Source of the DNA: Cognatilysobacter claricitrinus
GTDB lineage: Bacteria; Pseudomonadota; Gammaproteobacteria; Xanthomonadales; Xanthomonadaceae
Length of the DNA: 64,000 nt
Reading direction: 5' to 3'
Assembly (NCBI RefSeq): GCF_045866565.1
Contig: NZ_BAAFZV010000002.1
Span: 620,001-684,000 of the forward strand
Made by a program: the position numbers and the translations under genes. The notes under the pieces were generated by a model that saw only the letters and a program-made list of their open reading frames with translations, was not told where the DNA came from and ran no database searches. Numbering within the stretch: the stretch's first letter is position 1; the number at the start of each line of letters is the position of its first letter. Below, piece by piece: positions 1 through 8,741 of this stretch.

Positions 1-456
1 ACCCTTGCCAGCGCGGCGCTCGACCACCGGCTCACCGTGGTGACGGCCGAGAGCTGCACGGGCGGCTGGATCGCCAAGACGCTGACCGACCTTGCTGGCT
101 CGTCGGCGTGGTTCGACTGCGGGATGGTCGTCTACAGCTACGAGGCCAAGCAGGCGATGCTCGGCGTCAATCCCCACACGCTGGAAGAACACGGCGCGGT
201 GAGCCGGGAGACGGTGGTCGAGATGGTGTCCGGCGCGCTGGTGCACTCGGCGGCGACCCTGGCCGTCGCGGTGACGGGCATCGCCGGGCCGACCGGGGCG
301 GCACCCGGTAAACCCGTGGGCACCGTCTGGATCGCCTGGAAGCGGCGCGGCGGCTATCCGCATGCCTCCGTGCACCACTTCGAAGGCGATCGCGAGGCCG
401 TTCGACGCCAGACCGTCGCCGCTGCCTTGGCCGGCCTGGTCGAACTCGCCGCCTGA
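1..456 (+). CDS. cinA: CinA C-terminal-type nicotinamide-nucleotide amidohydrolase (5' partial)
   Basis: This is the end of a CinA/PncC-family gene whose start lies before the window; the frame is open from base 1. PncC deamidates nicotinamide mononucleotide to nicotinate mononucleotide in NAD salvage. The family signature TAESCTGG is near the start of the visible part, and the conserved GIAGP segment and KPVGTVW follow. A GTG at 37 is in frame but sits too close to the TAESCTGG motif to be the true start, because homologues carry more residues before it. It lies upstream of lexA and recA, as cinA does in many proteobacteria. Whether an N-terminal molybdopterin-binding-like domain is present cannot be seen. 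Confidence 0.93.
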   Translation, partial: TLASAALDHRLTVVTAESCTGGWIAKTLTDLAGSSAWFDCGMVVYSYEAKQAMLGVNPHTLEEHGAVSRETVVEMVSGALVHSAATLAVAVTGIAGPTGAAPGKPVGTVWIAWKRRGGYPHASVHHFEGDREAVRRQTVAAALAGLVELAA

Positions 457-465
457 CGAACGGTC

Positions 466-502
466 TTGCGGTGTGCGGCCCAGTTAGTAGTATTGCTACT
501 AA
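466..502 (+). promoter_or_regulatory. lexA promoter with overlapping LexA operator
   Basis: A near-perfect palindrome, TTAGTAG-TATTG-CTACTAA, spans 484-502, and its last base is the A of the lexA start codon. This matches the LexA box known from Xanthomonas. A TTGCGG at 466-471 and TAGTAT at 488-493, 16 bp apart, make a plausible promoter whose -10 lies inside the operator, so bound LexA would block its own transcription. The predicted transcript start falls at or next to the ATG. The promoter assignment is inference; the palindrome is seen directly. Confidence 0.85.
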
Positions 503-1125
503 TGAACCTCACCGACACCCAGCAGGCGATCCTCGAAATGATCGCCGAGCGCATCGAGGCCGACGGCGTCCCGCCGTCGCAGACGGAGATCGCCCAGGTC
601 TTCGGTTTCAGCAGCGTCCGCGCGGCCCAGTACCACCTGCAGGCGCTCGAGCAGGCCGGTGCGATCCGCCGGGTGCCGGGGCAGGCGCGTGGCATCCGCC
701 TGGTCGCGACGCCCGGCCGGCCGGCCGCGAATGCGTCCGACATGCTGCAGCTGCCGGTGCTCGGCCAGGTCGCCGCGGGTTTGCCGATCGGTGCCGACAT
801 CGGCTCGGACGACATGATCCTGCTGGACAAGAACCTGTTCGCCCCGTCGCCCGACTACCTGCTTCGGGTAAAGGGCGATTCGATGCGCGACGAGGGCATC
901 TTCGACGGCGACCTCATCGGCGTGCATCGCACGAACGAGGCGCGATCGGGACAGATCGTCGTCGCCCGAGTCGATGACGCGATCACCGTCAAGCTCCTGA
1001 AGATCGCGAAGGACCGCATCCGCCTGCTGCCGCGCAATCCCGATTTCGATCCGATCGAAGTCACGCCTGATCAGGACTTCGCCATCGAAGGCCTGTACTG
1101 CGGCCTCGTGCGTCCGAATCGTTGA
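502..1125 (+). CDS. lexA: LexA SOS repressor
   Basis: LexA represses the SOS regulon and cleaves itself when RecA filaments form on damaged DNA. The 207-residue protein has an N-terminal winged helix-turn-helix (about 1-68) and a C-terminal peptidase domain. The cleavage bond is A92-G93 in QVAAGLPIG, the catalytic serine is S127 in KGDSMRDEG, and the catalytic lysine is K164 in ITVKLLK. The start at 502 gives the conserved MNLTDTQQAIL N-terminus; an upstream TTG at 466 would add residues that homologues lack. No Shine-Dalgarno is visible. The sequence resembles the Xanthomonas LexA2 branch rather than E. coli LexA. Confidence 0.97.
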   Translation: MNLTDTQQAILEMIAERIEADGVPPSQTEIAQVFGFSSVRAAQYHLQALEQAGAIRRVPGQARGIRLVATPGRPAANASDMLQLPVLGQVAAGLPIGADIGSDDMILLDKNLFAPSPDYLLRVKGDSMRDEGIFDGDLIGVHRTNEARSGQIVVARVDDAITVKLLKIAKDRIRLLPRNPDFDPIEVTPDQDFAIEGLYCGLVRPNR

Positions 1126-1133
1126 GGTGTCCC

Positions 1134-1325
1134 ATGAAGTTTGAAATCTACAGTGCGAATCCGCTGTTGCAGTCGTTCCAATGGCGCTGGCGGCTCGTTG
1201 CCGAAAGCGGCGAAATCATTGCGGACAGTTCCGAAGGCTACGTCAGCAAGTTCGATTGCGAATACGCGATCGGGCTGGTCAAGGCGACCTCGCCGACGAC
1301 GCCCGTCATCGAAGCATTCGGCTGA
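1134..1325 (+). CDS. Small DUF1508 (YegP-like) protein
   Basis: This 63-residue protein starts nine bases after lexA and has a GAGGTG ribosome binding site at about 1124-1129. The segment from FEIYSANPL through SGEIIADSSEGYVSK resembles the DUF1508/YegP fold, a small beta-rich domain of unknown role: Phe-Glu-Ile-Tyr, then a Trp-Arg-Trp core, then Gly-Glu-Ile-Ile and a Ser-Glu-Gly-Tyr turn. It holds a single domain copy, whereas YegP has two. Its place between lexA and recA suggests co-transcription with lexA and damage induction, which is inference. No enzymatic residues are evident. Confidence 0.8.
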   Translation: MKFEIYSANPLLQSFQWRWRLVAESGEIIADSSEGYVSKFDCEYAIGLVKATSPTTPVIEAFG

Positions 1326-1479
1326 TCACGCGGCAAATTCCTACGGCCGCCGTACGCGTCGTCCGATCCTCGTGTGCGACCACTCGTCGCACAGTTCATC
1401 TGCCGATGCGATCGTCTCAATGCATGCGATGCGCGGCCTCTAGAGTCTTCCTACACACATGAGCACCAGGAACCCATCA

Positions 1480-2508
1480 ATGGACGAGAACAAGAAGCGC
1501 GCACTTGCAGCGGCCCTCGGTCAGATCGAGAAGCAGTTCGGCAAGGGGTCGGTCATGCGCATGGGCGATCGCGCAGTGGAGGCCGTCGAGATCGTCGGCA
1601 CGGGTTCCCTCATGCTCGATATCGCACTCGGCATCGGCGGTTTGCCGCGCGGCCGGGTCGTCGAGATCTACGGTCCGGAATCGTCGGGCAAGACCACGCT
1701 GACGCTGCAGGCGATCGCCGAGTGCCAGAAGAAGGGTGGCACCGCTGCGTTCATCGACGCCGAGCACGCGCTCGATCCGATCTACGCGGCCAAGCTCGGC
1801 GTCAACGTCGACGACCTGCTGCTCTCGCAGCCCGACACCGGCGAGCAGGCGCTTGAAATCGCCGACATGCTGGTGCGTTCGAACGCGGTCGACATGGTCG
1901 TCATCGACTCCGTCGCCGCGCTGACGCCGAAGGCGGAAATCGAAGGCGAGATGGGCGATCAGCTTCCCGGTCTGCAGGCCCGCCTGATGTCGCAGGCTCT
2001 GCGCAAGCTCACCGGCAACATCAAGCGCTCGAACACGCTGGTGATCTTCATCAACCAGCTGCGCATGAAGATCGGCATCATGATGCCGGGCCAGAGCCCC
2101 GAAACGACGACCGGCGGCAACGCGCTGAAGTTCTACGCGTCGGTGCGCCTCGACATCCGTCGCATCGGCTCGATCAAGAAGGGCGACGAGATCATCGGCA
2201 ACCAGACCCGCATCAAGGTCGTCAAGAACAAGCTGGCGCCTCCGTTCAAGCAGGTCGTCACCGAAATCCTCTACGGCGAAGGCATCTCGCGCGAAGGCGA
2301 ACTGATCGACATGGGCGTTGACGCGAAGCTCGTCGAGAAGTCGGGCGCCTGGTACAGCTGTGACGGTGAGCGCATCGGCCAGGGCAAGGAAAACGCCCGT
2401 CAGTTCCTCAAAGAGAACCCGGCGATGGCGCAGAAGCTCGAGGCGGCGCTTCGCGAGAAGTTCGTCCCGCAGGAAATCAACCCGGCGGAAGCCGAGGCGG
2501 ATGCCTGA
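1480..2508 (+). CDS. recA: RecA recombinase
   Basis: RecA forms ATP-dependent filaments on single-stranded DNA, drives strand exchange and triggers LexA cleavage. The protein is 342 residues. The Walker A motif GPESSGKTT is near residue 65, Walker B VVIDSVAAL near 140, and the L2 loop region runs through GGNALKFYASVR. The ATG at 1480 is chosen because it gives MDENKKRALAAAL, the N-terminus found in Xanthomonas RecA; an in-frame ATG at 1459 would add seven residues. An AGGA lies at 1467-1470. No copy of the lexA-type palindrome was found in the 154 bases before it. Confidence 0.98.
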   Translation: MDENKKRALAAALGQIEKQFGKGSVMRMGDRAVEAVEIVGTGSLMLDIALGIGGLPRGRVVEIYGPESSGKTTLTLQAIAECQKKGGTAAFIDAEHALDPIYAAKLGVNVDDLLLSQPDTGEQALEIADMLVRSNAVDMVVIDSVAALTPKAEIEGEMGDQLPGLQARLMSQALRKLTGNIKRSNTLVIFINQLRMKIGIMMPGQSPETTTGGNALKFYASVRLDIRRIGSIKKGDEIIGNQTRIKVVKNKLAPPFKQVVTEILYGEGISREGELIDMGVDAKLVEKSGAWYSCDGERIGQGKENARQFLKENPAMAQKLEAALREKFVPQEINPAEAEADA

Positions 2509-2550
2509 TCGATGCGATGAAGCGGCCACGTCCTCCACGTGATCGTGAAA

Positions 2551-2577
2551 CGGCCCCGGGCGACGACCCCGGGGCCG
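2551..2577 (+). terminator. GC-rich hairpin after recA
   Basis: A perfect 10-bp stem (CGGCCCCGGG with CCCGGGGCCG) and a 7-base loop begin 43 bases after the recA stop. There is no T-run directly after it, so it may be an attenuating hairpin rather than a full intrinsic terminator. Confidence 0.6.
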
Positions 2578-2622
2578 AGTCGTATGCGCGTTCCAGTCGA
2601 GAAGTGGCGCCTCTAGGCATCG

Positions 2623-2643
2623 TCCGACTTTCGGATCTTTTTT
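2623..2643 (+). terminator. Weak hairpin with T-run between recA and recX
   Basis: A short stem (TCCGA with TCGGA, 3-base loop) at 2623-2635 is followed by TCTTTTTT. The stem is only 5 bp, so termination would be partial. With the hairpin at 2551-2577 it could lower recX expression relative to recA. Confidence 0.45.
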
Positions 2644-2951
2644 CGCCCGAAGATTTCGACGGGGGCACGATGCCGCAAGGCGGGCGTCGGCAGACGACCT
2701 CTCCGTCGTGCGCGCAGGGGGAGGCCACTACGCGCGACCGCGACCGGCCGCGTGCGATCGCGAGTCGCGAGGCTTCGGGTGTTCGCGGTGTCGATGCTCG
2801 AGGAAGCGCCAGCGCTCACGGGCGAAGCGGGCCGGCCCCGGCTCAGCGGAGGGGACAGGTTCGCGAGCACGTAGACGGCGCGCATGACGAGCTACGAGCG
2901 CAGTCCGCTGCATCGATCGTTCCATCCGACGCATCCGGTGCCGAGCCACCG

Positions 2952-3515
2952 GTGTCCGACGCAGATGCAGAAGCGACCGCGCCGTCCGGCGACATCCTCG
3001 ACACCGGCCCCGCCTACGAAAGCCTGTTCGGCACGGACGCCGAGACGGGCAAGCGCGCAAGGCGCGAGCGCAAGCCCGCCACTGCGATGCAACGTGCGTT
3101 GGGCCTTCTCACGCGTCGTGAGCACTCGCGCAAGGAGCTCACCCGCAAGCTCGTGACGCGTGGCGTCGATACTGCGGAGGTCGACGCCGCGGTCGGCAAA
3201 CTGGTCGAGGCCGGCTGGCAGGACGATCGTCGATTCGCGGAAAGCCTGGTCCGCAGCCGGGCGTCCGGCGGCTACGGCCCGCTGCACATCCGTGCGGAGC
3301 TGGGCACGCATGACCTCCCGGCCGAACTGCGCCAAGCCGTGCTCGATGACTTCGAAGGCGACTGGACCGAGATCGCCCGCGACCTCGTCGTCCGCCGGTT
3401 CGGCCGCATCGACGACCGCCGCCTCCGCGAGCGCAAGGCGGCCGATTACCTGCTCCGCCGCGGGTTTCCGGGTGACGTCGTCCGCGTGGCGACACGTTTC
3501 ACGACCGAAGACTGA
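2952..3515 (+). CDS. recX: RecX regulatory protein
   Basis: RecX binds RecA filaments and modulates their extension and activity. The core RecX repeats begin at ALGLLTRREHSRKELTRKL and continue through ADYLLRRGFPGDVVR. The start is uncertain. A GTG at 2952 gives 188 residues, near the usual 150-190; the first upstream ATG (2517) would give 332 residues with a long low-complexity N-terminus that reads through the recA hairpins. No convincing Shine-Dalgarno decides between them. The position directly after recA supports the call. Confidence 0.88.
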   Translation: MSDADAEATAPSGDILDTGPAYESLFGTDAETGKRARRERKPATAMQRALGLLTRREHSRKELTRKLVTRGVDTAEVDAAVGKLVEAGWQDDRRFAESLVRSRASGGYGPLHIRAELGTHDLPAELRQAVLDDFEGDWTEIARDLVVRRFGRIDDRRLRERKAADYLLRRGFPGDVVRVATRFTTED

Positions 3516-3640
3516 CTGGTCCACGGGCGGCCGCGTCCGCCAGCGCTCCGCCTGCTACTCTTCGAAGTCCTCCCAGCGCCCGCTGGCCGCCCTCCGGCGG
3601 CCGCCCGGCTGCACGACGTCCACACCGAATCCGCGTCCGC

Positions 3641-6304
<2,664 letters not shown>

Positions 6305-6369
6305 ACCGCTTCCTTGCGGCATGAAATGGCCGCTCGCTACCATGGCGGGCGTTTGTGTCCAAATATTGT

Positions 6370-6416
6370 GCGCGGCAAAGGCCGCGCGCCCGGCGGAGAT
6401 GCCGGATCAAGGAGGT
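6370..6416 (+). promoter_or_regulatory. csrA leader: hairpin and three GGA sites over the ribosome binding site
   Basis: A hairpin (GCGCGGC, loop AAAG, GCCGCGC) occupies 6370-6387. Three GGA triplets follow at 6395, 6404 and 6411, the last inside the strong AAGGAGGT ribosome binding site at 6409-6416. ATCAAGGAGGT resembles the known CsrA-binding consensus. Autorepression of csrA translation by CsrA is therefore plausible; this is inference from motif and placement. Confidence 0.55.
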
Positions 6417-6420
6417 CGTA

Positions 6421-6624
6421 ATGCTCATCCTGACGCGTCGCGTCGGCGAAACCCTGATGATCGGCGACTCGGTGTCCGTCACCGTGCTCGGCGTGAAGGG
6501 AAACCAGGTGCGGATCGGTATCACCGCACCGAAGGACGTCGCGGTTCACCGCGAAGAGATCTACCAGCGAATCCAGCGTGGCGGCGACGTGCGCGACGAA
6601 GCAACCGACGGAACGCAAGCCTGA
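6421..6624 (+). CDS. csrA: Carbon storage regulator CsrA
   Basis: CsrA is a small dimeric RNA-binding protein that binds GGA motifs in mRNA leaders and controls translation and stability. The 67-residue product MLILTRRVGETLMIG... has the family's length and its conserved strands, including the GVKGNQVRIGI and PKDVAVHREEIYQRI segments. The ATG at 6421 follows an ideal AAGGAGGT by four bases; upstream in-frame codons are not needed. It sits 116 bases after alaS and before tRNA-Ser, the classical gammaproteobacterial arrangement. Confidence 0.98.
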   Translation: MLILTRRVGETLMIGDSVSVTVLGVKGNQVRIGITAPKDVAVHREEIYQRIQRGGDVRDEATDGTQA

Positions 6625-6627
6625 CGA

Positions 6628-6656
6628 TTGCCGCTTTGCGGCCGGGGCGTTAACAT
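6628..6656 (+). promoter_or_regulatory. Promoter for tRNA-Ser
   Basis: TTGCCG at 6628-6633 and TAACAT at 6651-6656 are separated by 17 bp. The expected start near 6663 lies about 28 bases before the tRNA. The same -35/-10 pair occurs before dapA. Confidence 0.65.
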
Positions 6657-6664
6657 CCCCGGCC
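6640..6664 (+). repeat. Inverted repeat around the tRNA-Ser -10
   Basis: GGCCGGGG (6640-6647) and CCCCGGCC (6657-6664) form an 8-bp stem with a 9-base loop. It flanks the -10 box and lies just after csrA. It could end csrA transcription or act as a binding site; there is no T-run. Confidence 0.45.
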
Positions 6665-6690
6665 TCGCAGCGAACGCTGTGAGAAAACCC

Positions 6691-6783
6691 GGAGACGTGC
6701 CCGAGAGGCCGAAGGGGCTCCCCTGCTAAGGGAGTATGGGGTCAAAAGCTCCATCGAGGGTTCGAATCCCTCCGTCTCCGCCA
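6691..6783 (+). tRNA. tRNA-Ser (GCT)
   Basis: The acceptor stem GGAGACG pairs with CGTCTCC, and CCA is encoded at 6781-6783. The anticodon loop CTGCTAA carries GCT at 6725-6727, reading AGC and AGU serine codons. The long variable arm expected of class II tRNA-Ser is present, and the T-arm GGTTCGAATCC is intact. Confidence 0.97.
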
Positions 6784-6791
6784 GTTGCACC

Positions 6792-6834
6792 TGCCACGCG
6801 AGTGGCAAACGATCGCGGTAAAACGTCCGCGATC
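6792..6834 (+). terminator. Two tandem hairpins after tRNA-Ser
   Basis: The first hairpin is TGCCAC, tetraloop GCGA, GTGGCA (6792-6807). The second is GATCGCGG, 8-base loop, CCGCGATC (6811-6834). Neither is followed by a T-run. They could serve 3'-end formation or processing of the tRNA-Ser transcript. Confidence 0.45.
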
Positions 6835-6848
6835 ATCATCGAAAAGCG

Positions 6849-6877
6849 TTGACGAACATTGCATCGAACGTCATAAT
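6849..6877 (+). promoter_or_regulatory. Promoter for tRNA-Arg
   Basis: TTGACG (6849-6854) and CATAAT (6872-6877) are 17 bp apart, a near-consensus sigma-70 promoter. The predicted start near 6884 is a few bases before the tRNA at 6889. Confidence 0.8.
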
Positions 6878-6888
6878 TTTTCGACTAC

Positions 6889-6965
6889 GCGCCCGTAGCT
6901 CAGCTGGATAGAGCACCAGGCTACGAACTTGGGGGTCGGAGGTTCGAATCCTTCCGGGCGCGCCA
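6889..6965 (+). tRNA. tRNA-Arg (ACG)
   Basis: GCGCCCG pairs with CGGGCGC in the acceptor stem, and CCA is encoded at 6963-6965. The anticodon loop CTACGAA has ACG at 6923-6925. A34 is expected to be converted to inosine by TadA, so this tRNA would read CGU, CGC and CGA. Confidence 0.97.
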
Positions 6966-6973
6966 TATAAAGC

Positions 6974-7009
6974 AAAAGGACCGACAGGAAACTGTCGGTC
7001 CTTTTGTTT
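6974..7009 (+). terminator. Intrinsic terminator after tRNA-Arg
   Basis: A perfect 14-bp stem (AAAAGGACCGACAG with CTGTCGGTCCTTTT) with a GAAA tetraloop is followed by GTTT. It lies nine bases after the tRNA and is the strongest terminator in the window. Confidence 0.95.
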
Positions 7010-7107
7010 ATGCGTTCGGTGGTGTTGTATCGCGCGCGGGCCCGGCGTTTCGCGTCGTGCGGAATCGCGGCGTCGCGTTGAAAAGAGTCGAACGGCGAGC
7101 GTGCGGG

Positions 7108-7950
7108 CTAGCGTCTGCGCGCGTCGACCAGCGCGCCGACGACGGTCGCAGGCGCTTTCATCCATGCGAAGTGATCGTCGTCCGCGCCTAATGCCGTCGC
7201 ATCGAGGTGCGTAACGCTGACCGATGACGGTCGCATCTTCGCGATCAGGTAGTCCAGCGACGATCGCGGCGCCAGCCAGTCGCTTTCGAACAGTACGGCG
7301 TACAGCGGCGACGTCACCCGCGCGAGCTCCGGCTCGAGATCCCCGACGCCGGGCGCCGCGTAGCGACCGGTGAGCGCCGTGCGCGACCAGTCGCGGATCA
7401 CGCCGCGCGCTTCATTGCCACCGAAGCCGATGCGCCGGCCGGGGAGGGCGCCGAACAACTGCGCAAGTGCGTGCAGCAACCGATACGCAACCGGCAGCCC
7501 GAAACGCAGTGGACGTGGAAACGCCCGCCAGTACGGTGCCCCGCTCGCGACCAGCCAAAGCTCATCGGCCGCGTTGTCAGTGAGTGCCTGCGTGCAGCTC
7601 GCAAGCTGCCCACCGAGGCTGTGTCCGCCGACAATCTGCACGCGATCGAACAGGGTTCGCGCGGCATCCAGCGTGGCGGGAACATCGACGGTGAGAAGTT
7701 CGCGATAGGCCCAGTCCGTCGAGCGCGACGCACGCAGCGAGCTGCTGCCGAAGCCGCGCCATTCGTGCACGACCACGGCGACTCCGCGCGACGCCAGTTC
7801 ACGCGCGAACGGCTCGTAGCTGCGCGCCGGCACGCCGAGCGCGGGCAACCAGACGACGCAACGATCGACGCGCTCGCCACTCGCGACCAGAGCCTCCCAC
7901 CGATGCCCATCCGTCGCGACGACGGGCGCCCAACGCACCTCGATGCTCAT
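7108..7950 (-). CDS. Alpha/beta hydrolase family protein
   Basis: This 280-residue protein has the alpha/beta hydrolase fold. The nucleophile elbow GGHSLGG places the catalytic serine at 111; D224 (FESDWLAP) and H260 (DDDHFAWMK) complete a plausible triad. No signal peptide is seen, so it is probably cytoplasmic. Its ATG overlaps the thiD stop in an ATGA, so it is likely translated with thiD. The substrate is unknown; nothing in the sequence points to a thiamine-specific role. Confidence 0.87.
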   Translation of the reverse strand: MSIEVRWAPVVATDGHRWEALVASGERVDRCVVWLPALGVPARSYEPFARELASRGVAVVVHEWRGFGSSSLRASRSTDWAYRELLTVDVPATLDAARTLFDRVQIVGGHSLGGQLASCTQALTDNAADELWLVASGAPYWRAFPRPLRFGLPVAYRLLHALAQLFGALPGRRIGFGGNEARGVIRDWSRTALTGRYAAPGVGDLEPELARVTSPLYAVLFESDWLAPRSSLDYLIAKMRPSSVSVTHLDATALGADDDHFAWMKAPATVVGALVDARRR

Positions 7951-8741
7951 CTCGCCGCGCCAAAATGGTCGAGCACGGTGACATCGCTTCGCCCCGGCCT
8001 GTAGCCGAGCGCAAGCGCGCGATGCACGTAATCGGTCGCGCGTGAGCAGGCGACCGCGAGCGAATGCCCCACCGCGAGCTCCGCTGCGATCGCGGAGGCG
8101 AGCGTGCAACCTGTGCCGTGCGCGCGTGCGTCGAGTCGTGCGTGCTCGAAGCGCTCGATGCGACCGCCGGGCATCGCGAGCGTGTCGACCACCGGCCCGT
8201 CGCCGCGCAGGTGTCCGCCCTTCAGCAGGACGCTCCGACAACCGCGCGCGATCAGTCGTTGCGCCGCTTCGAGTGCGTCGTCGACATCGATGATGTGCCG
8301 GGCAAGCAGTACTTCCGCTTCCGGCACGTTGGGCGTGAGCACCGCAGCCATCGGCAGCAGGCGATCGAGCAGGGCGCCGACCGCGGCTGGTTCGAGCAGT
8401 GACGCGCCGGACGTGGCGACCATCACCGGATCGACCACGACGGGCACCGGATGCTGGCGTTCGAGCGCGTCGGCCACCGCATGGATGACCTCCGCGTTCG
8501 CCAGCATCCCGAGCTTCACCGCGCGTATGTCGAAGTCCGCGAAGCAGGCATCGATCTGCTCGGCGATGAACGCCGGGTCCGTCACTGCGACGCCGGTGAC
8601 GCCGCGTGTGTTCTGCGCGGTCAACGCGGCGATCGCGCTCAGGCCATGAACGCGATGCGCGGCGAACGTCTTGAGATCGGCCTGGACGCCCGCGCCGCCG
8701 CCGGAATCCGATCCGGCGATCGTGAGGACCGAGACCGTCAC
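7947..8741 (-). CDS. thiD: Hydroxymethylpyrimidine/phosphomethylpyrimidine kinase
   Basis: ThiD phosphorylates HMP and HMP-P to HMP-PP for thiamine synthesis. The 264-residue protein starts with a GTG at 8741 (VTVSVLTIAGSDSGGGAG), which is the conserved ThiD N-terminus. Other landmarks are VDPVMVATSGA, LTPNVPEAEVLL and the anion-hole segment AHGTGCTLASA. The GTG overlaps the phoH stop as GTGA, which decides the start; an upstream ATG at 8816 would lie inside phoH. No other thi gene is nearby. Confidence 0.95.
   Translation of the reverse strand: MTVSVLTIAGSDSGGGAGVQADLKTFAAHRVHGLSAIAALTAQNTRGVTGVAVTDPAFIAEQIDACFADFDIRAVKLGMLANAEVIHAVADALERQHPVPVVVDPVMVATSGASLLEPAAVGALLDRLLPMAAVLTPNVPEAEVLLARHIIDVDDALEAAQRLIARGCRSVLLKGGHLRGDGPVVDTLAMPGGRIERFEHARLDARAHGTGCTLASAIAAELAVGHSLAVACSRATDYVHRALALGYRPGRSDVTVLDHFGAAR

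Larger units (their letters stand above)
2509..2951 (+). other. recA-recX intergenic stretch with hairpins
   Basis: This 443-base interval is nominally open in the recX frame from an ATG at 2517, but the translated part is rich in Arg, Ser and Gly without recognisable domains. It contains two hairpins (2551-2577 and 2623-2643), which suits a partial terminator between recA and recX as known in E. coli. I treat it as mostly non-coding. An in-frame ATG at 2670 preceded by GGGGG could still make RecX longer than annotated here. Confidence 0.5.

Noticed and set aside
1477..2538. 353-residue open frame opposite recA
   Set aside because: recA is certain on the plus strand; the antisense product is Arg/Asp/Leu/Val-rich shadow sequence.
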